Below are positions 26,576 through 35,343 of a stretch of DNA of 64,000 nucleotides, one piece after another. The position numbers and the translations under genes were made by a program. How positions within the stretch are numbered: position 1 is the stretch's first letter; each line of letters starts with the position of its first letter. Below the pieces are notes generated by a model that saw nothing but the letters and a program-made list of their open reading frames with translations, was not told the DNA's origin and searched no databases. Source of the DNA: an uncultured Microbacterium sp. (lineage in GTDB: Bacteria > Actinomycetota > Actinomycetes > Actinomycetales > Microbacteriaceae); NCBI RefSeq assembly GCF_947489255.1, contig NZ_CANLCY010000004.1:1-64000 (forward strand), in the 5' to 3' direction.

Positions 26576-26929
26576 TCAGTGCCAGATGACCGCGAGGCCC
26601 GCGTTGAGCAGAGCCAGGATGCCGATCGGCCAGAAGATCGCGGGGGAGAGCGAGCCGGCGCGCTTCTGGCGTGCCGAACCGATGCCCAGCAGAGCGCCGA
26701 TCACGAGCAGAACGACGAGCTTGATGCCGATCTTGGCGTAGTTGAGGTCGTGGTCGAGTCCCCAGGGTGCCGACAGCGCGAGACCGGTGACCAGGGAGAT
26801 CACGAGGGCGTAGTTCATCAGCGGCGTCACGCGCGCGCGCCGGGCCACCGCCTCGACGACCCACGCGCCGAACAGCACCGCGAAGCCGATCAGGTGCACG
26901 AGGACGACGACGCTGCGCAGGATCTCCAT
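26576..26929 (-). CDS. Small four-helix membrane protein, unknown function
   Basis: A 117-residue protein made almost wholly of four hydrophobic segments (about 6-28, 37-60, 66-84 and 94-114) with short charged loops (RRARVTP, SARQKRAG). ATG 26929 is preferred because the extension to an upstream start is Arg/Pro-rich and not membrane-like. No catalytic motif is seen. Similar short proteins are common in actinobacteria; I assign no role. Confidence 0.75.
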   Translation of the reverse strand: MEILRSVVVLVHLIGFAVLFGAWVVEAVARRARVTPLMNYALVISLVTGLALSAPWGLDHDLNYAKIGIKLVVLLVIGALLGIGSARQKRAGSLSPAIFWPIGILALLNAGLAVIWH

Positions 26930-27040
26930 ACGGTCAGGGTAAGGATGCCGCGCCCGCGTCGCCAGCAAGGAGGCCCTCACCGCGCGCGGCCCCGGCCCCC
27001 GAGCGCCGCGATCGGCCGCCGACCCCCGCGCGAGGTCTGT

Positions 27041-27180
27041 GGGCCCCGCGGAGGCCCCTGAGCCCCCGGAGGTCCCTGAGCTTGTCGAAGGGTCCGCCCC
27101 GGCCCGCGGGTCCCGGTGGCTTCGACAGGCTCAGCCCCCTCCGCTGCGTCCCGCCGATGACGACCGGCTCAGCCCCCTCC
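27041..27180. repeat. Family F repeats, third cluster
   Basis: A hairpin copy (27071-27095) carries one change in its arm and loop (gagcttgtcgaagggtcc). A reverse copy cttcgacaggctcagccccc follows at about 27120, plus degenerate pieces (ccggctcagccccctccg at about 27160). The cluster fills most of the 319-bp gap before the rib operon end. Confidence 0.85.
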
Positions 27181-27202
27181 GACCCCGGCCGCAGACGAGA
27201 AC

Positions 27203-27233
27203 GGGCCCGGCGACCTTCGCGATCGCCGGGCCC
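27203..27233 (-). terminator. Terminator of the rib operon
   Basis: Perfect 11-bp arms gggcccggcga / tcgccgggccc with a 9-base loop, 16 bases beyond the ribH stop on the minus strand. Confidence 0.75.
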
Positions 27234-27248
27234 ACAGCACACCCCAGG

Positions 27249-27722
27249 TCAGCCGCGCAGCTCCCGCAGCACGAGGGCGGTGCGGATCGCGGCATCCGCG
27301 GCCTCCTCGCCCTTGTCCTCCTTCGAGCCCGGAAGCCCCGCGCGATCCAGACCCTGCTGCTCGTCGTCGAGGGTGAGAACGCCGAAGCCGACCGGCTTGC
27401 CGGTGTCGAGGGCGACGCGGGTCAGGCCGTCGGTCGCGGCCGACGACACGAAGTCGAAGTGCGGCGTCCCACCCCGGATGATCACGCCCAGCGCGACCAC
27501 GGCATCCGCCCCGGCGTCGAGCGCGGCCTTGGCCGCCACGGGCAGCTCGAACGAACCCGGCACGCGCACGACGCGATAGGTCGCCCCGGTGGCATCCAGC
27601 ACGCGCTTCGCCCCGGCGATGAGGCCGTCGGTGATGACCTCGTGCCAGGTGCCGGCGATGACGACGACGTTCAGTCCGGAGGCGTCGATACCGCCGGTCT
27701 CGGGTGCTCCACTACCGGCCAT
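27249..27722 (-). CDS. ribH: 6,7-dimethyl-8-ribityllumazine synthase
   Basis: RibH condenses the RibD product with 3,4-dihydroxy-2-butanone phosphate to give lumazine, the substrate of riboflavin synthase. The 157-residue protein has VPGSFELP, GVIIRGGTPHFDFV (catalytic His in this segment) and DEQQGLDRAG, the phosphate-site block. It is the last gene of the operon; ATG overlaps the ribBA stop by four bases. Confidence 0.96.
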   Translation of the reverse strand: MAGSGAPETGGIDASGLNVVVIAGTWHEVITDGLIAGAKRVLDATGATYRVVRVPGSFELPVAAKAALDAGADAVVALGVIIRGGTPHFDFVSSAATDGLTRVALDTGKPVGFGVLTLDDEQQGLDRAGLPGSKEDKGEEAADAAIRTALVLRELRG

Positions 27723-28990
27723 CAGACGCTCTCTTCCTTCATGTGCGCGAGGGCGTCGCGCAGGTCGTCCTCGGCGATGATGTGACCCATCCGGTCGCGC
27801 TTCGTCTCGAGGTACTGGTGGTTGTTGGGGCCGACGCCCACGAGGAGCGGCACCTGCTCGACGACGTCGAGACCGAAACCGCGCAGCTGCGCGACCTTGT
27901 CGGTGTTGTTGGTGAGCAGGCGCACCTTGTCGACACCGAGATCGGTCAGGATGCCGGCGGCCGCGGCGTAATCGCGAGCGTCGGCGGGGAGTCCCAGGGC
28001 CAGGTTGGCATCCACCGTGTCCATGCCGCGCTCCTGCAGGTTGTAGGCGCGCAGCTTGTTGATGAGGCCGATGCCGCGACCCTCGTGACCGCGCATGTAG
28101 ATGACGATGCCGCCGTCGCGGTCGATCGTGTCGAGCGCGGCCTCGAGCTGCGGGCCGCACTCGCACTTGAGCGAACCGAAGGCCTCGCCGGTCAGGCACT
28201 CGGAGTGCACGCGCACGAGGGGCGCGCTCTCGGTGAGGTCGCCGGAGATGACCGCCAGGTGATCGGTGCCGGTGATGCGGTCCTTGTAGGCGAGGAAGCG
28301 GAAGGTGCCGTGCGAGGTGGGCACGTTCGACTCGGCGCGCAGGCTCACGCGACGCTTCGGCGCGGCGGTCTCCGGCAGCGGGTCGGTCTCGTTCAGGTGG
28401 GCGATGAGCTGCTCGATGGTGATGACCGGGATACCGTCGCGCTCGCCGAGCTCGAAGAGTCCGGGCAGGCGCATCATGCTGCCGTCCTCGGCGACGACCT
28501 CGGCGATCGCGCCCACGGGCTCGAGACCCGCGAGACGCATGAGGTCGACGGCCGCCTCGGTGTGACCGGCGCGCTCGCGCACACCGCCGTCGACGGCGCG
28601 AAGGGGCAGCACGTGACCGGGGCGGATGAGGCTCGTCGGGACCGATGCCGCATCAGCCAGCACGTTGAGGGTGCGCGCGCGGTCGGCGGCGCTGATGCCG
28701 GTGGTGACGCCGGACGCGGCATCCACGCTCACCGTGTAGGCGGTGCCCCGAGCGTCCTGGTTGACCTCGACCATGGGCGGCAGGTCGAGGCGGTCCGCCC
28801 ACTCGCCGGGCATGGGGGCGCAGACGTAGCCGCTCGACCAGCGCACGGTCCAGGCGAGCCACTCGGGGGTCGCGAGCTGGGCCGAGATGATGACGTCGCC
28901 CTCGTTCTCGCGGTTCTCGTCGTCGGCGACCAGGATCGGGCGCCCCTGACGCAGGGCCTCGAGGGCCTCGGGGATGGTGGACAGGCTCAT
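27722..28990 (-). CDS. ribBA: Bifunctional 3,4-dihydroxy-2-butanone 4-phosphate synthase / GTP cyclohydrolase II
   Basis: The N-terminal half (about 1-205) is RibB, with DDENRENEGDV and the RPGHVLPLRA block; the C-terminal half is RibA, with VRVHSECLTGEAFGS and the Zn ligands Cys in CLTGE and CECG, then RGHEGRGIGL. It supplies both riboflavin precursors, from ribulose 5-phosphate and GTP. The 422-residue length is usual for the fused enzyme. Start and stop each overlap a neighbour by ATGA, so the operon is translationally coupled. Confidence 0.96.
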   Translation of the reverse strand: MSLSTIPEALEALRQGRPILVADDENRENEGDVIISAQLATPEWLAWTVRWSSGYVCAPMPGEWADRLDLPPMVEVNQDARGTAYTVSVDAASGVTTGISAADRARTLNVLADAASVPTSLIRPGHVLPLRAVDGGVRERAGHTEAAVDLMRLAGLEPVGAIAEVVAEDGSMMRLPGLFELGERDGIPVITIEQLIAHLNETDPLPETAAPKRRVSLRAESNVPTSHGTFRFLAYKDRITGTDHLAVISGDLTESAPLVRVHSECLTGEAFGSLKCECGPQLEAALDTIDRDGGIVIYMRGHEGRGIGLINKLRAYNLQERGMDTVDANLALGLPADARDYAAAAGILTDLGVDKVRLLTNNTDKVAQLRGFGLDVVEQVPLLVGVGPNNHQYLETKRDRMGHIIAEDDLRDALAHMKEESV

Positions 28991-29643
28991 GCGGAGCCCC
29001 TCTCGGTCGATGCGGCGGTGGCCGCGGGGTTCTCTGTCGTAGGGAAGGCGAGCATGCGCTGCACGTGGCGCGCGAGGATGTCGGTCTCGAGGTTGACGGG
29101 CGTGCCGGCCTCGGCGCGGCCCAGAGTGGTGGCCGCGAGCGTCTCGGGGATGAGCGAGACCTCGAGCCAGGGCTCCGCCTCGGCGGCGGGGCTGACGGCG
29201 CTGACGGTGAGCGAGACGCCGTCGATCGCGATCGAGCCCTTGTCGACGACGAGCGGCGCGAGGTCGACCGGGATGCCGACGCGCACGACGCTCCACTGCG
29301 CTCCCGGACGCACCTCGCGCACGGTGCCCGTGCCGTCGATGTGCCCCTGCACGATGTGGCCGCCGAGACGCCCGTGCGCGGCGGTGGCCCGCTCCAGGTT
29401 GACGGCGCGACCGGGCGCCACATCGGAGAGTGTCGACATGTCGAGGGTCTGCTTCATCACGTCGGCGGTGAACCAGTCATCCCCCTGGTCGATGACCGTC
29501 AAGCACACGCCGCTGACCGAGATCGAGTCGCCGTGCGCGGCGTCCGACACCGACAGCGGGGCGCGCAGCGTCAGCCGCACGCCGTCTCCCGACGGCTCGA
29601 CGGCGGTGACGGCGCCGATCTCTTCGACGATTCCGGTGAACAT
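28987..29643 (-). CDS. ribE: Riboflavin synthase (alpha chain)
   Basis: It dismutates two lumazine molecules to riboflavin. The 218-residue protein starts with the conserved MFTGIVEEIG and holds two lumazine-binding repeats (about 1-95 and 96-200; SVSGVCLTV and IDGVSLTVS). It overlaps ribD and ribBA by four bases at each end. Confidence 0.96.
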   Translation of the reverse strand: MFTGIVEEIGAVTAVEPSGDGVRLTLRAPLSVSDAAHGDSISVSGVCLTVIDQGDDWFTADVMKQTLDMSTLSDVAPGRAVNLERATAAHGRLGGHIVQGHIDGTGTVREVRPGAQWSVVRVGIPVDLAPLVVDKGSIAIDGVSLTVSAVSPAAEAEPWLEVSLIPETLAATTLGRAEAGTPVNLETDILARHVQRMLAFPTTENPAATAASTERGSA

Positions 29644-30716
29644 CAGGCGTCTCCTTCGTTCTCGCCCGCGGCGGCGGGCACAGTCTCGGGGCTTCGGGTC
29701 CCGGTCTCGGCCGGGCGGGCGACGAACAGCAGGTCGTCGCCGAGGGGCTGAACGGATGCCACCGTCAGCCGTCTCGCCGCATCGATGCTCGGCACACCGA
29801 CATCTCCCAGGGCGAGACGGGATCCGCCGAGCAGCACGGGGGCGACGTAGACGAGCAACTCGTCGGCGAGCCCCTCGCGCACGAAGGCGCTCGCCAGCGT
29901 CGGGCCGCCCTCGACGAACACGCGCTGGACGCCCTGCTCGGCGAGATCGGCCAGCACGGCGGGAAGGTCGTGGGTGGCGTAGAACAGCGGTTCGCGCGGG
30001 TGGCGGCGCACCGCGGCATCCGGAGCCGTTTCGCTCTCGCCGATCACGACGGGCCGGGGCTGATCCTCGAGCAACGTGCCGTCGGCGGCTCGCGCGGTGA
30101 GCGCCGGGTCGTCGGCGCGCACGGTGCCCGTGCCGGCCACGATCGCGTCCGCCTGCGCGCGTCGCGCGTGCACGTCGCGACGGGCCTCGGGGCCGGTGAT
30201 CCACTGGCTCGTGCCGTCGTCCGCCGCCGCACGACCGTCGAGGCTCTGCGCCCACTTGACCGTGACGTGCGGTCGACCGGTGCGCTGCAGGTGGATCCAG
30301 TCCGCGATGAGCGAGCGCGCGGCATCCGTCTCGATCCGGGTCTCGACGTCGACCCCGGCTGCGCGGAGGCGATCGGCCCCTCCGGCCGCGGCGTCGGTGG
30401 GATCGTCGAGCGCGTACACGACGCGCGCGACCCCGGCCTCGATCAGGGCGACGGCGCAGGGGCCGGTGCGACCGGTGTGATTGCAGGGCTCGAGGGTCAC
30501 GACGGCGGTGGCTCCGCGCGCCGCTCCGGGGGACAGCTGAGAAAGCGCGTCGACCTCGGCGTGAGGGGTCCCGGCGCCGCGGTGGTGTCCCTCGGCGAGA
30601 ATCTGGCCGGCGGGGGAGAGGATGACGGCACCGACCTGCGGATTGAGCCCGCGCGGGCCGCGCCGGGCGAGCTGCAGCGCTCGCCGCATGGCGTCGATCT
30701 CGACGGCGGATGCCAT
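29643..30716 (-). CDS. ribD: Bifunctional riboflavin deaminase/reductase
   Basis: The first two pathway steps after GTP cyclohydrolase. Residues 1-145 are the Zn deaminase (HAEVDAL, EPCNHTGRTGPC), and 150-340 the NADPH reductase (VTVKWAQSLDGR, FVEGGPTLAS). The 357-residue length fits. It is the first gene after the FMN riboswitch, and its ribosome site can be buried in a 9-bp hairpin. Confidence 0.95.
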   Translation of the reverse strand: MASAVEIDAMRRALQLARRGPRGLNPQVGAVILSPAGQILAEGHHRGAGTPHAEVDALSQLSPGAARGATAVVTLEPCNHTGRTGPCAVALIEAGVARVVYALDDPTDAAAGGADRLRAAGVDVETRIETDAARSLIADWIHLQRTGRPHVTVKWAQSLDGRAAADDGTSQWITGPEARRDVHARRAQADAIVAGTGTVRADDPALTARAADGTLLEDQPRPVVIGESETAPDAAVRRHPREPLFYATHDLPAVLADLAEQGVQRVFVEGGPTLASAFVREGLADELLVYVAPVLLGGSRLALGDVGVPSIDAARRLTVASVQPLGDDLLFVARPAETGTRSPETVPAAAGENEGDA

Positions 30717-30724
30717 TTCCCTGT

Positions 30725-30760
30725 CCTTCCCGCGGCGTCGGGGCAGGGCCAGCGGGAAGG
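30725..30760 (-). promoter_or_regulatory. Hairpin that can bury the ribD ribosome site
   Basis: Arms ccttcccgc / gcgggaagg pair over 9 bp. Read on the minus strand, the second arm ends in gggaaggacaggg, directly before the ribD ATG, so folding would hide the ribosome site. It lies between the FMN aptamer and ribD and is the probable expression platform, implying translational control. Confidence 0.7.
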
Positions 30761-30783
30761 CGCGTCGCGCCGTCCGTGCTGCC

Positions 30784-30917
30784 TCCTATCCGGACTAGCG
30801 AGGGGAGACCCCCGCATCACCGTCGGTCCCGGAATTCCACCGGATCGGCCCCACCGCGTGATGCGGAGGGGTTCGCGGACTGTCACCGCCGGTTCGGATT
30901 CTCACCGACCCCGGAGC
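30784..30917 (-). ncRNA. FMN riboswitch (RFN element)
   Basis: On the minus strand the RFN landmarks appear in order: ggggtcggtgagaatccg, accggcggtgacagtccgcg, a variable stem, ccggtggaattccggga, ccgacggt and agtccggat. The element lies before ribD-ribE-ribBA-ribH and should repress the operon when FMN is plentiful. Upstream on the same strand ttgactacact (about 30935-30945) is the only promoter-like patch. The rest of the 428-bp gap (30960-31144) shows only GC-rich imperfect hairpins. Confidence 0.96.
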
Positions 30918-31144
30918 ACGTTGTTTGCTCTTCGAAGTGTAGTCAACGCGGGGTTCGCGGTTTCATTCCCCGTCATCCGGCGACGTTCTGCGGTACGGAC
31001 GACGGCGGAGACGCCCGCAGTCGGGCGAGGCTCCATTGCGTCTTCCCTCTTCCGCAGAACCGTGGACGGGCCTCCCCGACCTCGCGCGCCGCCGGGGTCG
31101 GAGAGCGCCGCGGCCCGGCATCCCGGCGACGGCCGCGGACGACC

Positions 31145-32008
31145 TCACTTCAGCAGGCGCGACAACCGCCGGTCGGCGAGCAGCTTCCCGCCCGTCTGGC
31201 ACGTGGGGCAGTACTCGAGGGAGTTGTCGGCGAAGAAGACGCTGCGCACCTCGTCGCCACACACCGGGCACGCCTCGCCGCGCCGCCCGTGCACGCGCAT
31301 CCCCCGCCGCTTGGCATCCTTCAGCTCGGCCGGGGGCTTGCCGCGCGCGGCCTCGATCGCTTCGGTGAGCGTCGTCGTCATGGCTTCGAAGAGCTGATCG
31401 ACCTCGGTCTCGGACAGGTTCGCCGCGAGGGCGTAGGGCGACATCTTCGCCGCGTGCAGGATCTCGTCGGAGTAGGCGTTGCCGACGCCCGCGATGATCG
31501 ACTGGTCGCGCAGCACGCCTTTGATCTGCGTGCGGCGGCCGGCCAGAAGCGCTCCGAATCGCTCGCGGCCGAAGTCGTCGTCGAGCGGATCGGGCCCGAG
31601 GCGCGCGATGCCGGGCACGTCATCGGGCGAGCGGACCGCGTACACGGCCAACGACTTCTTGGTGCCCGCCTCGGTGAGGTCGAATCCTGACCCGTCGTCG
31701 AAGCCGACGCGCAGGGCGATGGGGGTCTTACCCGGTTTGATGATCGTCGACGGCAGCGCGTCGTACCACCGGAGCCACCCCGCCTTGGCGAGATGGAAGA
31801 CGAGATGGATGCCGGCATCCGTCGTGAGGTCGACGAACTTGCCGTGCCGCCGGGCGTCGGTCACCGCGGCGCCCACGAGGGCCGACAGTGGCGGGTCGAA
31901 CGTCTTGAGGGCGTTGATCGCCGACACGGTCGCCTTGTCGACGCGCAGCCCCGTGATCCGCCCGCGCAGGAACTCGACGAGCCCCTCGACCTCTGGCATC
32001 TCCGGCAT
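31145..32008 (-). CDS. mutM: Formamidopyrimidine-DNA glycosylase family protein (Fpg/Nei)
   Basis: A base-excision repair enzyme that removes oxidised purines and nicks the abasic site. The N-terminus MPEMPEVEGL supplies the catalytic Pro2 and Glu3. The helix-two-turn-helix block VGNAYSDEILHAAKMSP and a C-terminal zinc finger (CPVCGDEV … CPTC) are present. 287 residues is normal. The finger is followed by QTGGKLLADRRLSRLLK rather than the usual short tail. Whether it is a true MutM or a paralogue with Nei-like preference cannot be settled here. Confidence 0.88.
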   Translation of the reverse strand: MPEMPEVEGLVEFLRGRITGLRVDKATVSAINALKTFDPPLSALVGAAVTDARRHGKFVDLTTDAGIHLVFHLAKAGWLRWYDALPSTIIKPGKTPIALRVGFDDGSGFDLTEAGTKKSLAVYAVRSPDDVPGIARLGPDPLDDDFGRERFGALLAGRRTQIKGVLRDQSIIAGVGNAYSDEILHAAKMSPYALAANLSETEVDQLFEAMTTTLTEAIEAARGKPPAELKDAKRRGMRVHGRRGEACPVCGDEVRSVFFADNSLEYCPTCQTGGKLLADRRLSRLLK

Positions 32009-32056
32009 GTGCCCATGCTGCCACGCCCCTCCGACATCGGGGCCGGGCCTTGCGTT

Positions 32057-32617
32057 CTAGCCGAGCACCGCCCACGGCACCGGTGCGCGGTCGTCGTCGC
32101 GCAGCAGCCCGCCGATCCACAGGTCGGAGCGCCCCAGCGAGTTGACGTGCGCTCGCCGCAGCAATCCCTCGTAGCGGAACCCCAGCGAGCGGGCGACACG
32201 CGCCGAGCCCGTGTTGCCCACCACGGCTCGCCACTCGATCCGTTCGATCGCGGGACGCTCGGGCGCCAAGCCCCAGTCGACGACGGCACGCGCCGCCTCG
32301 GTCGCGATGCCATGACCGCGCACGCGAGACGACACCCAGTAGCCGATCTCCGGCCCGCCGCTCGGCAGCTTCGCGAGTCCCACCATGCCGACGAGTCGTC
32401 TCTCGAGGCGGATCGCCCAGGTCGCCTCCGACCCTTCCGCCCACCAGCCGCGCGTGAGGTCGACGAACGTCTGGGCGTCGGCCGGGAGGTAGGGCGAGGG
32501 GACCGTCGTGAGTCGCTGGATCGCGGCATCCTGGCATTCGGCATGGATCGCGGCGACGTCGTCGTCGCCCGGTGCCGACAGCTCGAGGCGGGCGGTGCGC
32601 AGGACCGGGGGTTCCAT
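32057..32617 (-). CDS. GNAT acetyltransferase (RimJ/RimL-like)
   Basis: A 186-residue GNAT-fold enzyme that should use acetyl-CoA. It begins like RimJ/RimL proteins (LRTARLELSAPGDDD), has EIGYWVSSRVRGHGIATEAARAV (acetyl-CoA pyrophosphate loop R-G-H-G-I-A), and NTGSARVARSLGFRYEGLLRR near the end. The acceptor (protein N-terminus, antibiotic or metabolite) is unknown. It lies directly beside a family B palindrome. Confidence 0.85.
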   Translation of the reverse strand: MEPPVLRTARLELSAPGDDDVAAIHAECQDAAIQRLTTVPSPYLPADAQTFVDLTRGWWAEGSEATWAIRLERRLVGMVGLAKLPSGGPEIGYWVSSRVRGHGIATEAARAVVDWGLAPERPAIERIEWRAVVGNTGSARVARSLGFRYEGLLRRAHVNSLGRSDLWIGGLLRDDDRAPVPWAVLG

Positions 32618-32657
32618 CCGGCCACGCTACCCGCCCGCCGGGCGGTGCTGTCGACGA

Positions 32658-32728
32658 GCACGACTCCTGCGATTCGGTACGTCGAGGAGGAATGCGGGCC
32701 CCATCGGCGGGTTCTGCAGGAGTTGTGC
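32658..32728. repeat. Long palindromic element, family B copy 3
   Basis: A 71-bp span with 13-bp arms gcacgactcctgc / gcaggagttgtgc (one mismatch). It lies in a divergent gap 82 bases before the VSR-like nuclease start, unlike most copies, which sit between convergent genes. Confidence 0.87.
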
Positions 32729-32809
32729 CGCTCGTGCCCCGGAGGGAAGTTATCCCCAGATGTCGTCGTGAGCCCACGGTGGCCGCTCCAGGTGGAGGAC
32801 CCTCGATCC

Positions 32810-33616
32810 GTGTCCTCCGCCTCGGCTTCTTTCCGCGACCTCCGTGCCGAAGGAATGACCCGTGGCGAGATCGAACGGGCGGTCCGAGCGGGTCATCTGC
32901 TGCGCGCACGACGGGACACGTATCTGCCGGCCGGGGTATCGGCCCCCGTGCTGCGCGCGGTACAGCACGGGGGCCGTTTGGATTGCCTGTCCCTGCTCCA
33001 CGAACGCGGCGTGTTCGCGCACGATGTCAGGTGCCTGCACGTGCAATTCGATCGTGTCGCGAGTCGCCTGCCGGTGCGGGGGAGTGACGTACGGGGCCAC
33101 TGGCGGTCGAGCACCGCACTTCCTCGAGCCACGCATACACCGATCATCGAGGCTCTCGTCCAGTCGGCAGCGTGTCAACCACCGCGGAGCCTGGTCGCGT
33201 CGCTGGACAGCGCCTGGAACCGTGGACTCATCGACGAGGCGGATCTGGGGGAGATCTTCCGTGCGCTCCCGCGCCGCTTCCGGCGCCTGCGGCACCTCGT
33301 GGATCCATCGGCAGAGTCGGGACCCGAGACGCTGGTGCGGCTCATGCTCCGCGGTCTCGGGTTGCGGTGGAGAGCGCAGGTGCAGATTCCGCACGTGGGT
33401 CGAGTCGACTTCGTCGTGGAGGGGTGGCTCATCATCGAGTGCGACAGCAAGGCCCATCACGCGTCCTGGGAGGCTCAGCGTGAGGACCGTCGTCGCGATC
33501 GCGCCGCCGCAGCGGCGGGTTACGTCACCCTCCGCCTCATCGCGGAGGAGATCCTGTACAAGCCGGAGGCTGTTCGCGCGGCGATCGCGGGGCTCAAGCC
33601 GCGACTCCGACGCTGA
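32810..33616 (+). CDS. VSR-like PD-(D/E)XK nuclease-family protein (DUF559) with AbiEi-like N-terminus
   Basis: A 268-residue protein. The N-terminal part looks like the winged helix of AbiEi-type antitoxins (FRDLRAEGMTRGEIERAV, then RARRDTYLPAG). The C-terminal part is the VSR/DUF559 fold: Asp200 in GRVDFVV, IIECDSKAHH with Glu210, Asp212 and Lys214, and a basic helix REDRRRDRAAAAAGYVTLRL. The catalytic set appears intact. GTG 32810 follows ggtggagga by about 11 bases; GTG 32768 is an alternative. Similar proteins are frequent in actinobacteria with unknown role. Three family B palindromes surround this gene. Confidence 0.78.
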   Translation: MSSASASFRDLRAEGMTRGEIERAVRAGHLLRARRDTYLPAGVSAPVLRAVQHGGRLDCLSLLHERGVFAHDVRCLHVQFDRVASRLPVRGSDVRGHWRSSTALPRATHTPIIEALVQSAACQPPRSLVASLDSAWNRGLIDEADLGEIFRALPRRFRRLRHLVDPSAESGPETLVRLMLRGLGLRWRAQVQIPHVGRVDFVVEGWLIIECDSKAHHASWEAQREDRRRDRAAAAAGYVTLRLIAEEILYKPEAVRAAIAGLKPRLRR

Positions 33617-33791
33617 CGCCGCGGCCGCGGACCGCGCGGCCCTGCTCCGTCCCCACGCGATTCCCGCATCGCGGGCTCAGGTCTCGACGTACTCCGCGTC
33701 GGCGGGATCCGAGGTGGTCCGGCGTCCGCGGTCTTCGGGCCGAGCGCGCGAAAGGGCACACGGACGAGGCATGCGCGAGGTCGCGCTGCCC

Positions 33792-33862
33792 GCACAATTC
33801 CTGCAATTCGGGGCCGGCGTGGTTGGGAGCCTGCGTTGCGGGCCGATCTGCAGGAGTTGTGC
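33792..33862. repeat. Long palindromic element, family B copy 4
   Basis: A 71-bp span, arms gcacaattcctgca / tgcaggagttgtgc (13 of 14). The inner part opens attcggggcc and closes ggccgatc, extending the pairing. It lies downstream of the nuclease gene. Confidence 0.9.
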
Positions 33863-33942
33863 TGAAGCCGGGACGACCGGCGGACGCTCGGCCGCGCGCG
33901 AGCGACGTCGGGCGGGCCCCCCGAGCGCAGGTCGTTCGATGC

Positions 33943-34014
33943 GCAGAACTCCTGCAGTCCGGTGCAGGAGGCGGGCGGTGGCGTGCGCGATGCGCCGAAT
34001 TGCAGGAGTTGTGC
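33943..34014. repeat. Long palindromic element, family B copy 5
   Basis: A 72-bp span, arms gcagaactcctgca / tgcaggagttgtgc (13 of 14); inner gtccgg can face ccgaat. With copy 4 it occupies the middle of the 503-bp convergent gap before trpS; the remainder (33617-33791, 34015-34119) shows no gene. Confidence 0.9.
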
Positions 34015-34119
34015 GCGCGACACGCGGCACAGCGCACGCAGCTCGTGTCCAGCATGGTCGGCGGAACGCCGACGCCCGCCGCCGCTCGGGGGAGCGGGGC
34101 GGGCGTCGAACGGATCGGA

Positions 34120-35133
<1,014 letters not shown>

Positions 35134-35343
35134 CTAGGCGTCGTCGGCTGGGCGCACCCGCCGAGGCGAGGGGCGGGCGGATGCCGGTGCCCCGGGGTGA
35201 GATCGATCGAAGCCGACCGCAGCTCGGGCTCCACCTCGGGGCGGCAACAGGCCCCGGACGACCACGACGGATTCGGGCACCGGGCTGCGGGCGAGGGGGT
35301 CCGCACGGCCCGACGGCGCTCTGCGGCGGTCGCTAGGCGACGG

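Noticed and set aside
27041..27180. tRNA or small RNA gene
   Set aside because: Apparent stems are explained by family F repeats; no cloverleaf or conserved tRNA boxes are seen here or elsewhere in the window.
33617..33790. Hidden small gene between the nuclease gene and the palindromes
   Set aside because: No start with a ribosome site or plausible coding pattern was found; short frames are interrupted or strongly Arg-biased.
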